Position numbers and translations under genes: made by a program
The notes under the pieces: generated by a model
Told to the model about the DNA's origin: nothing
The model's input: the letters and a program-made list of their open reading frames with translations, nothing else
The model's database searches: none
NCBI RefSeq assembly: GCF_042754225.1
Contig: NZ_JBHZAH010000003.1
Span: 41,233 to 105,232 of the forward strand
Origin: Rhodococcus_G sp042754225
GTDB taxonomy: Bacteria; Actinomycetota; Actinomycetes; Mycobacteriales; Mycobacteriaceae
DNA: 64,000 bases
Direction: 5' to 3'
In this document: positions 49,361 through 57,870 of the stretch, piece after piece
How the letters are laid out: every line of letters begins with the position of its first letter
Position numbering within the stretch: the stretch's first letter is position 1

Positions 49361-50142
49361 CCGTGACGACGACCGAGCTGACCCCCTACCTCGACGAGGG
49401 AATCGAAGCCGACGGTCGGCTGCGACTGTTCTGCTTCCACCATGCCGGTGGCGGATCGTCGACGTACCACCGGTGGCGCCGCGCGCTCGGGCCCCATGTC
49501 GCGGTCGTGCCGGTGCAGCTGCCCGGTCGGGGTCGTCGCACCGCCCACCGCAGGTTCGTCGACCTCGAGCGGCAGCTCGACGATCTCGAAACTCATCTCG
49601 GCGAGCACCTGTGCGCCCCGCACGCCTTCTTCGGTCACAGCATGGGAGCACTCGTCGCATTCCGACTGGCGTGCCGCCGCAGCTCGGCCGGTCAGCCGAT
49701 GCCCCGGGCGCTGCTCCTCTCTGCGTACGCGGCGCCGCATCTGCCCGCGCCGCTGCCCGCCGTCGACCACCTGGACGATGCCGCCCTCGCCCGGCTGCTC
49801 ACGTCCATCGGAGGCCTTCCCGCCGAGATCGTCTCGTGGCCGGGCCTGCTCGGCGCTGTGCTCCCGGCGATCCGGGACGACCTTCGGATGTGCGCCGACC
49901 ACCGAGACCCGGGACTGCCGCCGCTCGACTGCCCGATGCACCTGTTCGGAGCCGATGCCGACCCCCTCGTCGGTGAGCGCGACCTGCGAGCCTGGAGCCG
50001 GCACACCACCGATCTCGCGGGCGTGCACGTCCTCCACGGCGACCACTTCTACCTCGACAACTCACCCGACGATCTTCTGCGCCTGCTGCGGCCACTGCTA
50101 CGCCGCTACTCGCGCACCACGTCGACGAACGTCGCGGAGTGA
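49357..50142 (+). CDS. Type II thioesterase
   Basis: 261-residue alpha/beta hydrolase of the stand-alone editing thioesterase family. RLFCFHHAGGGSSTYHRW and PVQLPGRGRRT are diagnostic. The nucleophile Ser95 lies in FFGHSMGALVAF and the catalytic His in HVLHGDHFYLD. Such enzymes remove wrong or stalled acyl groups from carrier proteins. The ATG overlaps the PKS stop by 4 bases, so it serves this assembly line. Confidence 0.94.
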   Translation: MTVTTTELTPYLDEGIEADGRLRLFCFHHAGGGSSTYHRWRRALGPHVAVVPVQLPGRGRRTAHRRFVDLERQLDDLETHLGEHLCAPHAFFGHSMGALVAFRLACRRSSAGQPMPRALLLSAYAAPHLPAPLPAVDHLDDAALARLLTSIGGLPAEIVSWPGLLGAVLPAIRDDLRMCADHRDPGLPPLDCPMHLFGADADPLVGERDLRAWSRHTTDLAGVHVLHGDHFYLDNSPDDLLRLLRPLLRRYSRTTSTNVAE

Positions 50143-50149
50143 TCGAGTC

Positions 50150-52123
50150 ATGCTCCGGCGTCTCGCCACCACCGTCGTCTCGCATCCGCGTCTGGTCCTT
50201 CTCGCGGCGCTCGCCGCGCTCGTCGTGGCGGGCACGCTCGGCGCGGGGGTGTCCGCCCGACTGAAGGTCGGCGGATTCGACGATCCGGGATCGGAATCGT
50301 CTGCGGCCCAGCGGATTCTCGACGAGAACTTCGGCGGTTCGACGCCGAACCTGGTGCTGCAGGTCACCGCGCGGACCGGCGGCGTGGACACCCCGGAGGT
50401 GGCTGCCGCCGCGCGCCGGACCACCGAGAACATCGCCGCCGAACCGGGCGTCACCCGGGTGGCCGGCTACTGGTCGACGGGCTCACCCGACCTCCGGGGC
50501 GCGGACGGCCGGTCCGCGCTGGTGCTCCTGCACGTCGACGGGACGCCCGAACAGGCCGCGCAGGCCACCACGCGCATCGTCGACCGACTACCCACCGACG
50601 ATCCGGTCGTCGAGGTGCGGGCGGGCGGCAGGCTCGGCCTCAGCGAGGACATCGACCGTCGAGTCGATTCGAACCTGGTGCTGGCGGAATCGATCGCGCT
50701 TCCGACCACCCTTGTCCTGTTGGTGGTGGCCTTCGGCGGGGTCGTGGCCGCCCTGATGCCGCTGGCCGTCGGCATCGCCTCGATCCTGACCACGATGCTC
50801 GTTCTGCTCGGTCTGGCCAGGCTGACCGACGTGTCGGTCTACGCACTCACGGTCGCCACCGCATTCGGGCTCGGCCTGGCCATCGACTTCGGGCTACTGA
50901 TGGTCTCTCGGTTCCGCGAGGAGCGGGCGGCCGGTCACGAGCCGCGCCAGGCGGTGATCGAGGCGGTCGCCACCGCCGGCCGTACCATCGCGTTCAGCGC
51001 CGCGACCGTCACCGTCGCGATGACCGGTCTGCTGGTGTTCCCGACCTACTTCCTCCGGTCCGTCGGGCTGGCGGCGATCGCGGTGGTCGCCGTCGCCGCC
51101 GTCAGCGCGGTGGTGATCCTGCCCGCACTGCTGACCCTGCTCGGACCGCGCGTCGACTCGGTGACGGTGCTGCGTCGCCGCGACACCCTGACCGCCGACT
51201 CCCGGTTCTGGCGCCGGACCGCCGCGGCGGTGACGCGCAGGCCCGTCCGGTTCGGCCTGCCGGTGGTCGCGTTGCTGATCGTCATGTGCGTCCCGTTCCT
51301 GCACGCGCAGTTCGCCACTCCGGACGAACGGGCGCTGCCGGCGGACTCCGCGGCGCGCCAGGTCACCACCGCACTGCGCGAGAACTATTCCGGAGTCTCG
51401 GCCGACGCGGTGACCGTGGTCGCCGCCGACGGACGCCGCTCCGTCGAGCCGCTGGCAGCACGGATTTCCGCGATCACCGGCCGGCTCGGGCTCGCGCTCG
51501 CGGTCATGGTCGCGGCGACGTTCGTGCTGCTGTTCCTGTTCACCGGCAGCGTCGTCCTACCCCTGAAGGCGCTGCTGCTCAACGTCCTCGTGCTCGCCGC
51601 GGTGCTCGGCGCCATGGCCTGGATCTTCCAGGACGGCCACCTGAGCTCGCTCACCGGCGCGACACCCGCGCCCCTGAACATCGCCATGACGGTGCTGCTG
51701 TGCTGCATCTCGTTCAGCCTCTCGGTGGACTACGAGATCTTCCTGCTCAGTCGGATCAAGGAGGCTCGCGAGCGCGGGTGCGACACCTGTGACGCCGTGG
51801 TCGTCGGGCTCGGCCGCGTCGGGCGCATCGTCAGCAGCGCCGCCGCACTGCTGACCGTCACCCTGCTGTCCTTCGCCACCGGACTGTCCTTCATGCAGAT
51901 GTTCGGCATCGGCACCGCGCTCGCGGTGCTGGTCGACGCCACCCTGGTCCGCGGCGTACTGGTTCCCGGCTTCATGGCGGTAGCCGGTGACCTCAACTGG
52001 TGGGCGCCGCGCCCGCTGCGGCGCCTGCACACCCGATTCGGACCGAGCGAGGCACCGACCTACATGTCCAGTCCGAGGTCCAGCACCGTCACCGAGTGGG
52101 TCAGCGCGCCCACCGCCAGGTAG
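50150..52123 (+). CDS. MMPL/RND family transporter, short second periplasmic loop
   Basis: 657-residue membrane exporter. A first TM (LVLLAALAALVVAGTLGAGV) is followed by a periplasmic domain with RLKVGGFDDPGSESSAAQRI and then a block of hydrophobic helices including the typical AIDFGLLMVSRFREE. A second half repeats the layout with SLSVDYEIFLLSRIKEARE. The second extracytoplasmic loop, residues about 384-446, is only some 60 residues long, against well over 100 in ordinary MmpL proteins. It starts 7 bases after the thioesterase stop and is probably the lipid-product exporter of the cassette. The last 21 codons overlap nadC on the opposite strand. Confidence 0.9.
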   Translation: MLRRLATTVVSHPRLVLLAALAALVVAGTLGAGVSARLKVGGFDDPGSESSAAQRILDENFGGSTPNLVLQVTARTGGVDTPEVAAAARRTTENIAAEPGVTRVAGYWSTGSPDLRGADGRSALVLLHVDGTPEQAAQATTRIVDRLPTDDPVVEVRAGGRLGLSEDIDRRVDSNLVLAESIALPTTLVLLVVAFGGVVAALMPLAVGIASILTTMLVLLGLARLTDVSVYALTVATAFGLGLAIDFGLLMVSRFREERAAGHEPRQAVIEAVATAGRTIAFSAATVTVAMTGLLVFPTYFLRSVGLAAIAVVAVAAVSAVVILPALLTLLGPRVDSVTVLRRRDTLTADSRFWRRTAAAVTRRPVRFGLPVVALLIVMCVPFLHAQFATPDERALPADSAARQVTTALRENYSGVSADAVTVVAADGRRSVEPLAARISAITGRLGLALAVMVAATFVLLFLFTGSVVLPLKALLLNVLVLAAVLGAMAWIFQDGHLSSLTGATPAPLNIAMTVLLCCISFSLSVDYEIFLLSRIKEARERGCDTCDAVVVGLGRVGRIVSSAAALLTVTLLSFATGLSFMQMFGIGTALAVLVDATLVRGVLVPGFMAVAGDLNWWAPRPLRRLHTRFGPSEAPTYMSSPRSSTVTEWVSAPTAR

Positions 52124-52926
52124 TCGACGCCGGTCCGCGCGTAGTCCGCGGCCACGTCGATCGTGAGACCGCCGGAGGATTCGAGCCTGGTCTGCGGCGA
52201 CCTCGTGTTGCGCCGCTGCACCGCGGACTGGGTCTCCCAGAGCGCGAAGTTGTCGAGCAGCACCAGTTCGACGTTCTCGGCCAGCACCTCGTCGAGTTGC
52301 GCGAGGCTGTCCACCTCGACCTCGCACTCGATGTCCGGGGCGACCGCCCGCACCGCGTTCAGCGCCGCGACCACCGACCCTGCCGCGGCCACGTGGTTGT
52401 CCTTGATCAGGGCCGCATCGCCGAGGCCCATGCGGTGGTTGACGCCGCCGCCCATCCGGACCGCGTACTTCTGCAGGGACCGCAGACCCGGCAGGGTCTT
52501 GCGGCTGTCCCGGATCTTGCAGTCGGTGCCGTCGACGGCCGCGACCCACTGCGCCGTGGCCGTGGCGATGCCCGAGAGGTGGCACATCAGGTTCAGCATG
52601 GTCCGCTCGGCGGTGAGCAGATCGCGGGTCGGCGCCGTCACGGTCAGGACGGACTCACCGGGCCGCACGGACGCGCCGTCCAGCACCCGACCCAGCACCT
52701 CGTAGTTGCCGGTGCCGACGACCTCGTCGAGCACCAGCAGACCCACGTCGACGCCGGCGACCACGCCCACGCTGCGGGAGACCACCGAGGCCTTCGCCAC
52801 GGCGCCGTCGGGGACGGTGGCCACCGAGGTGATGTCGGGTCCGTACCGGAGGTCCTCGTCCAACGCCACCCGCACCAGCGCGGTGATCTCGTCGCGGTCC
52901 AGGCCGTCGGCCAGCGTGCTCATCAT
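52060..52926 (-). CDS. nadC: Quinolinate phosphoribosyltransferase
   Basis: Converts quinolinate and PRPP to nicotinate mononucleotide in de novo NAD synthesis. It has 288 residues. Substrate-binding motifs include CHLSGIATATAQWV, KIRDSRKTLPGLR, KYAVRMGGGVNHRMGL and LIKDNHV. The ATG at 52926 overlaps the nadB stop; a second ATG directly follows it. Its 3' end overlaps the MMPL gene by 64 bases, convergently. Confidence 0.97.
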   Translation of the reverse strand: MMSTLADGLDRDEITALVRVALDEDLRYGPDITSVATVPDGAVAKASVVSRSVGVVAGVDVGLLVLDEVVGTGNYEVLGRVLDGASVRPGESVLTVTAPTRDLLTAERTMLNLMCHLSGIATATAQWVAAVDGTDCKIRDSRKTLPGLRSLQKYAVRMGGGVNHRMGLGDAALIKDNHVAAAGSVVAALNAVRAVAPDIECEVEVDSLAQLDEVLAENVELVLLDNFALWETQSAVQRRNTRSPQTRLESSGGLTIDVAADYARTGVDYLAVGALTHSVTVLDLGLDM

Positions 52927-54485
52927 GCTCCTGTCACCAGTTCGGGTAGTTCGAGTGCACCGTCGGCGGTCATCCGCACCGCGATACTGCGGCGCTGCGC
53001 CTCGGACGCCTGCGGGAAGTCGCTGCGAGTGTGGCAGCCGCGGCTCTCGGTCCGTGCCCGCGCCGCCAGCACCAGCGCCGACGCGGTCACGGTCAGCGCG
53101 CCGTCCTCGAGGTCGGCGACCGAGGCCGCGGCCACGACCGTGGCCTGGTCGAGTTCGGCTGCCGCCGTGGACAATCCGTCGCCGTCCCGCACGACCGCTG
53201 CATTCGCGGTCATCAGCGCCTGCACCCGGTCACGATCGGCGCGCACCGAGTCCGGGACGACCGCCTCGGCGATCTCGACGCGGAGTCCGGCACGCTCCGC
53301 GGCCGCGGCCCCTGCCCGCTCCCCCACGACCAGGCCCTCGAGCAGGCTGTTCGAGGCCAGCCGGTTGGCGCCGTGCAGCCCGGTGCGCGCGACCTCGCCC
53401 GCCGCGAGCAGTCCCGGCACCGCGGTGCGGCCGTGGACGTCGGTCACGACGCCACCGCACGCGTAGTGCGCCGCCGGCGCAACGGGAATCAGCTGGTGTG
53501 CCGGATCGATCCCGGCGGCCAGGCAGGACGCGGTGATGGTCGGGAATCGCTCGGGAAATCCGCTGAGTCCCGTGGCGTCGAGGTAGACGTGGTCGGTGCC
53601 GAGTGCACGCAACCGCGACGCGATGGCGCGCGAGACCACGTCTCGCGGGGCGAGGTCGCCCATGGGGTGCACCCCCGCGGTGACCGAGTCGCCGTTGCCG
53701 TCCACCAGGATCGCACCCTCGCCGCGGACCGCCTCGCTGATCAGCGGGCGCCTGCCGAGACCGCCGGGCGTGAAGAGCACGGTCGGGTGGAACTGCACGA
53801 ACTCGAGATCGGTGACCGTCGCGCCCGCGTCCAGCGCCAGCGCGATGCCGTCGGCGGTCGCACCGGGCGGATTGGTGCTGCACGAGTACAGCTGGCCGAG
53901 CCCGCCGGTGGCCAGCAGCACCGACGGGGTGTGGATGACACCGAGCCCCCTGTCCGAGAGCACGAGCAGACCGACCACCCCGCGCGCGTCGGTCACGACC
54001 CGGGCGGCCGCCGCACCGAACAGCACGGGCAGACCGGCGGCGTTGAGCGCCCGCTGCACCTCGGCCCCGGTCGCGTCGCCGCCGGCGTGGATGATCCGGC
54101 GGGTGCTGTGCCCACCCTCGCGGGTCCGGGAGACCGCGCCGTCGCGGCCGCGGTCGAAGACCGCCCCGAGGTCGGTGAGGGCAGCGACGGCGTCGGCGCC
54201 GCCGGCGACGATCGAGCGCACGGCGTCCTCGTCGCACAGTCCGGCGCCCGCCGCGCACGTGTCGGCCACGTGCGAATCGATCGAGTCCGTCTGCAGGTCA
54301 CCGACGACCGCGATGCCGCCCTGCGCGTACTGCGTCGCGGTGTCGGTCGGACCGCCCTTGCTGACGGTGAGCACCTTCAGGCCTCGCAGGGAGGCGGCGC
54401 GGGCCGCGGTGAGGCCCGCGACCCCGCCGCCGACGACCACGAGGTCGGCGGTGGCCTCCCAGCTCGCCCGGCCGGCGGGCGACAT
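52923..54485 (-). CDS. nadB: L-aspartate oxidase
   Basis: FAD enzyme oxidising aspartate to iminoaspartate for NadA. It has 520 residues. The FAD-binding motif DLVVVGGGVAGLTAARAA is at the N terminus, followed by TQYAQGGIAVVG, EFVQFHPTVLF and GLHGANRLASNSLLEGLV. The ATG at 54485 shares one base with the nadA TAA stop (TAATG), indicating coupling. Longer in-frame upstream codons overlap nadA and are not conserved-looking. Confidence 0.96.
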   Translation of the reverse strand: MSPAGRASWEATADLVVVGGGVAGLTAARAASLRGLKVLTVSKGGPTDTATQYAQGGIAVVGDLQTDSIDSHVADTCAAGAGLCDEDAVRSIVAGGADAVAALTDLGAVFDRGRDGAVSRTREGGHSTRRIIHAGGDATGAEVQRALNAAGLPVLFGAAAARVVTDARGVVGLLVLSDRGLGVIHTPSVLLATGGLGQLYSCSTNPPGATADGIALALDAGATVTDLEFVQFHPTVLFTPGGLGRRPLISEAVRGEGAILVDGNGDSVTAGVHPMGDLAPRDVVSRAIASRLRALGTDHVYLDATGLSGFPERFPTITASCLAAGIDPAHQLIPVAPAAHYACGGVVTDVHGRTAVPGLLAAGEVARTGLHGANRLASNSLLEGLVVGERAGAAAAERAGLRVEIAEAVVPDSVRADRDRVQALMTANAAVVRDGDGLSTAAAELDQATVVAAASVADLEDGALTVTASALVLAARARTESRGCHTRSDFPQASEAQRRSIAVRMTADGALELPELVTGA

Positions 54486-55516
54486 TACTCGCCGCCGCCC
54501 GGGTTGCCGATCTCGATCATTCGCTGCACGGACTTGCGGGCGCGCTCGGCGACCGCCTCGTCGACGTGCACCTCGTCCTTGCCCTCGGCGAGGCACCGCA
54601 GCAGCGCCGCCGGGGTGATCATCTTCATGTACGGGCAGGACGCGCGGTCGTTGACGGCCTGGAAGTCGATCTCCGGCGCCGCCTTGCGCAGCTGGTGCAG
54701 CATGCCGACCTCGGTCGCGACGAGCACCTGCTTCGACTGGCTCGCGCGGGCGGCGTCGAGCATGCCGCCCGTCGACAGGATCTTGACCTTCTCGTCGTCG
54801 ACGATGCCCTCACCGGCCAGGTAGAGCGCCGAAGTGGCGCAGCCGCACTCCGGGTGCACGTACAGCTCGGCGTCGGGGTGCGACTTCGCCTGGGCGGCCA
54901 GCTCGTCACCGTTGATGCCGGCGTGCACGTGGCACTCGCCCGCCCAGATGTGCATGTTCTGCCGACCGGTGACCCGCTTGACGTGCGCGCCGAGGAACTG
55001 GTCGGGCAGGAACAGCACCTCGCGGTCGGGGTCGATCGAGTTCACCACGTCGACCGCGTTCGACGAGGTGCAGCAGATGTCGGTCAGGCCCTTCACCTCG
55101 GCCGTGGTGTTCACGTACGAGACCACCACCGCGTCCGGGTACTCGGCCTTCCAGGCACGCAGGTCGTCGGCGGTGATCGAGTCCGCGAGCGAGCAGCCGG
55201 CCCGCTCGTCCGGGATCAACACGGTCTTGGCCGGGCTGAGGATCTTCGCGGTCTCGGCCATGAAGTGCACACCGCAGAAGACGATGGTGTCCTCGGGGGC
55301 CTCGGCGGCGATCCGGGACAGCGCCAGCGAGTCACCGACGTGGTCGGCGACGTCCTGGATGGCGGGCAGCTGGTAGTTGTGCGCCAACAGCGTCGCGCCG
55401 CGCTCCTTCGCCAGCCGCCGCACCTCGGCAGCCCATTCCGGGCCGGCCTCGATGCCGGTGTAGCCACCGGGACCGTCGGTGATCTGACCTGCACCTGCCC
55501 ACAACGTTGATGTCAT
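54485..55516 (-). CDS. nadA: Quinolinate synthase A
   Basis: 4Fe-4S enzyme that condenses iminoaspartate with DHAP to quinolinate. It has 343 residues. Three cysteine contexts are seen as candidate cluster ligands: IVFCGVHFMAET, DICCTSSNAV and HPECGCATSA. LLAHNYQLPAIQDVADHVGDS is the substrate-binding start. First gene of nadA-nadB-nadC, divergent from the NUDIX regulator. GAAGGAGAACGGCC precedes the ATG. Confidence 0.97.
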   Translation of the reverse strand: MTSTLWAGAGQITDGPGGYTGIEAGPEWAAEVRRLAKERGATLLAHNYQLPAIQDVADHVGDSLALSRIAAEAPEDTIVFCGVHFMAETAKILSPAKTVLIPDERAGCSLADSITADDLRAWKAEYPDAVVVSYVNTTAEVKGLTDICCTSSNAVDVVNSIDPDREVLFLPDQFLGAHVKRVTGRQNMHIWAGECHVHAGINGDELAAQAKSHPDAELYVHPECGCATSALYLAGEGIVDDEKVKILSTGGMLDAARASQSKQVLVATEVGMLHQLRKAAPEIDFQAVNDRASCPYMKMITPAALLRCLAEGKDEVHVDEAVAERARKSVQRMIEIGNPGGGE

Positions 55517-55590
55517 GGCCGTTCTCCTTCACCGCGAATCCACGTTCGCTGTAAATGCCGGGCGGGCTGGCCCGGATTTCCGATCGAGGG

Positions 55591-55613
55591 GTTTTCGACT
55601 TAGGATCGAAAAC
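55591..55613. promoter_or_regulatory. Operator-like inverted repeat GTTTTCGA-N7-TCGAAAAC (NrtR-type)
   Basis: Two perfect 8-base arms separated by CTTAGGA end at the base before the GTG of the NUDIX regulator and lie about 75 bases upstream of nadA. TAGGAT (55601-55606), inside the palindrome, is a plausible -10 element whose transcript would start at or near the GTG, giving a leaderless mRNA. Binding here would therefore block the regulator's own promoter, and probably also that of nadABC. Confidence 0.7.
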
Positions 55614-56321
55614 GTGCCCCATCGTAACACTCTCCACGAAGTGCTCACCGCGGTGTTCCAGGTTCGCGCCGTACCCGCAGGTGACGGCGGCGAGAACTGC
55701 GAAGAGCTCTGCGTGCTGCTGTGGCAGCGCGCACTCGATCCGCAGCGCGACACCTGGGCCCTGCCCGGCGGGATCCTGCACGAGGACGAGGACCTCACCA
55801 CCTCGGCGCGACGGCAGCTGGCCGAGAAGGTGGACGTGCGCGAGGTCGCGCACCTCGAACAGCTGTCGGTGTTCAGCGAGCCCCACCGCGTGCCCGGGGT
55901 GCGACTGATCGCCTCGACCTTCCTCGGGCTGGTCCCCCTCGACGCCGACCCGGACCTACCGACCGACACCGCCTGGCACCCGGTCTCCACACTGCCGCCG
56001 ACGGCCTTCGACCACGGCGTCGTCGTCGAGCACGCCCGGGCTCGACTGGCAGCCAAGCTCTCGTACACCAACATCGCCTTCGCCCTCGCCCCCGACGAGT
56101 TCGCCATGTCCACTCTGCGCGAAATCTACTGCGCGGCACTGGGTTACCAGGTCGACGCGACCAATCTGCAGCGCGTGCTCGGGCGCCGCGGCGTGCTCAC
56201 CCCGACCGGCACCACGGCGCCGTCCGGCAAGTCGGGCGGCCGCCCGCCCGCGCTGTACCGGTTCGCCGAGTCGCGGCTGCGGGTCACCGACGAGTTCGCC
56301 GCCCTCCGCCCGCCGACCTGA
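55614..56321 (+). CDS. nrtR: NrtR-type NUDIX-domain transcriptional regulator of NAD synthesis
   Basis: 235-residue protein with an N-terminal NUDIX-like domain (TWALPGGILHEDEDLTTSARRQLAEKV, split here as the region 45-75) and a C-terminal winged helix. The Nudix box is degenerate (ARRQLAEKV in place of the REXXEE core), as in regulators that bind rather than hydrolyse nucleotides. The C-terminal part contains STLREIYCAALGYQVDATNL and PSGKSGGRPPALYRF. It is divergent from nadABC across a palindromic operator, as in other actinobacteria where NrtR orthologues repress nad genes. The GTG start fits the operator and -10 spacing; the longer ORF would read through both. Confidence 0.85.
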   Translation: MPHRNTLHEVLTAVFQVRAVPAGDGGENCEELCVLLWQRALDPQRDTWALPGGILHEDEDLTTSARRQLAEKVDVREVAHLEQLSVFSEPHRVPGVRLIASTFLGLVPLDADPDLPTDTAWHPVSTLPPTAFDHGVVVEHARARLAAKLSYTNIAFALAPDEFAMSTLREIYCAALGYQVDATNLQRVLGRRGVLTPTGTTAPSGKSGGRPPALYRFAESRLRVTDEFAALRPPT

Positions 56322-56333
56322 GCCCGAGAGCCG

Positions 56334-56930
56334 TCAGGTCCGGGCCAGACCGCCCCAGAACAGGTCCGACGCAGCCCTGACCACCTCGTCGACCGGGGCG
56401 CCGTCGAGCATGTCTCCCGCCGCGAGGGTGGCAATGCCGTGGAACGTCGCAAACGCGACCAGGGCGATCCGATCGGGATCCCCCGGCCCGATGTCGCCCG
56501 CCTCCTGCGCCTCGGTGACGATGCGGACGGTGAGGTCCATCGATTCGCGGCCGGCCGCGGTCAACCGTTCCGGCGCGCCCGGCGCGTGCTTGGTCCCGTA
56601 CATCAGCGCCAGCAGTGCGGGGTGCGCCGACGCGAAGCCGACGTACGCGTCCGCCAACGCGGCGAAGCGGGCGCGCGCGTCCGGGCGCGCGTCCGCCACC
56701 GCCTCGGCCAGCGCCCCCGTCAGCCGATGGAAGCCCGACTCCGCCAGGGCGTCCATCAGAGCCCGACGGTCCCGGAAGTGCTTGCTCGGCGCCGCATGAC
56801 TGACGCCCGCCTCGCGCGCCAGCCTGCGCAACGAGAGTCCGTCCGCGCCTTCACGCTCGAGGGTGTTCTCGGCGCTGGCGAGCAGCACCTGACGAAGGCT
56901 GCCGTGGTGGTACGGCTGGTCGACGGACAT
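56334..56930 (-). CDS. TetR family transcriptional regulator
   Basis: 198-residue regulator. The N-terminal HTH reads LSLRRLAREAGVSHAAPSKHF followed by RDRRALMDALAESGF, typical of TetR. The C-terminal ligand domain includes YVGFASAHPALLALMYGTK. The ATG at 56930 (MSVDQPYHHGSLRQVLL) is preferred over one 27 bases upstream because HHGSLR commonly follows closely on the N terminus. It is divergent from an SDR gene and probably controls it through repeats in the gap. Confidence 0.92.
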   Translation of the reverse strand: MSVDQPYHHGSLRQVLLASAENTLEREGADGLSLRRLAREAGVSHAAPSKHFRDRRALMDALAESGFHRLTGALAEAVADARPDARARFAALADAYVGFASAHPALLALMYGTKHAPGAPERLTAAGRESMDLTVRIVTEAQEAGDIGPGDPDRIALVAFATFHGIATLAAGDMLDGAPVDEVVRAASDLFWGGLART

Positions 56931-56951
56931 GCCGCCAGGATAGCAAGAAGT

Positions 56952-56986
56952 TGTCATTGACTACATTGGTGACAGTGACTACATTT
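56952..56986. promoter_or_regulatory. Direct repeats TGACTACATT and a TGTCA/TGACA pair, likely TetR site
   Basis: TGACTACATT occurs at 56958-56967 and 56977-56986 (period 19). TGTCA at 56952-56956 and TGACA at 56970-56974 form an inverted pair. They lie 22 bases upstream of the TetR ATG and about 70 bases upstream of the SDR gene, which fits control of both promoters. Confidence 0.5.
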
Positions 56987-57057
56987 GAGCCACGCCCGAG
57001 CCCCGCCGCGACTGGCGAACCCACCGGCCGGCGAATCCACAACTCCGAGGAGCAGAC

Positions 57058-57870
57058 ATGTCCATCGACATAGCCGGAACGACCGTCCTCGTCACCGGAG
57101 CCAGCGCCGGCCTCGGCGCCGAGTTCGCGCGACGATTCGCAGAGCGGGGCGCCGATCTCGTCCTCGTCGCCCGGCGGGCGGATCGACTCGAGCTGCTCGC
57201 GGACGAGCTGCGTGGCGCCCACGGCGTGACCGTCACGGTCCTGCCCGCCGACCTCGCCGTCACCGGGGCTGCCGCGCGACTGCGCGGCGAACTCGCCGAG
57301 CGCGGCATCCGGGTCGGCTCGCTGGTCAACAACGCCGGATTCGGCACCCACGGGGACTTCGCGTCCGCGGACCTCGGGCGCCTCGGCTCCGAGATCCAGC
57401 TCAACGTGAACACGCTCGTCGACATGACGCACACCTTCATGCCCGACCTGCTCGACGGCGGCGGCGTGCTCGTCAACGTCGCGAGCACAGCCGCGTTCCA
57501 GCCGACCCCCGGGATGGCGGTCTACGGGGCGACCAAGGCGTTCGTGCTCAGCTTCACCGAGGCACTGTGGGCCGAGGCGCGCGGCACGAGACTGACCGTC
57601 CTGGCCGTGTGCCCGGGGGCAACCCGGACCGAGTTCTTCGACGTGGTCGGCACCGAGGACGCGGCGGTGGGCCGCATGCAGACGGCGCAGCAGGTGGTCG
57701 CGACCACGTTCCGCGCGCTCGACCGCCGCAGCTCGCCGCCCAGCGTCGTCTCCGGCTTCGCGAACTGGGTGACCTCGCTCAGTACCCGCCTGGCCACCCG
57801 GCGCCTCGGCGTCATGGCGTCGGCGCGGCTACTCGGCGACGTGCGACTGCGGGCTTCCGTCGATCGGTGA
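57058..57870 (+). CDS. Short-chain dehydrogenase/reductase
   Basis: 270-residue classical SDR. The NAD(P)-binding TGASAGLGAEFARRFAERG and LVNNAGFG, the catalytic Ser in VNVASTAAF, and Tyr/Lys in AVYGATKAFVLSF are all present. An Arg pair (ARRADRL) after the second strand suggests NADPH preference. GAGGAG precedes the ATG. The substrate is unknown. The last 42 bases overlap the DUF2567 gene on the other strand. Confidence 0.92.
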   Translation: MSIDIAGTTVLVTGASAGLGAEFARRFAERGADLVLVARRADRLELLADELRGAHGVTVTVLPADLAVTGAAARLRGELAERGIRVGSLVNNAGFGTHGDFASADLGRLGSEIQLNVNTLVDMTHTFMPDLLDGGGVLVNVASTAAFQPTPGMAVYGATKAFVLSFTEALWAEARGTRLTVLAVCPGATRTEFFDVVGTEDAAVGRMQTAQQVVATTFRALDRRSSPPSVVSGFANWVTSLSTRLATRRLGVMASARLLGDVRLRASVDR

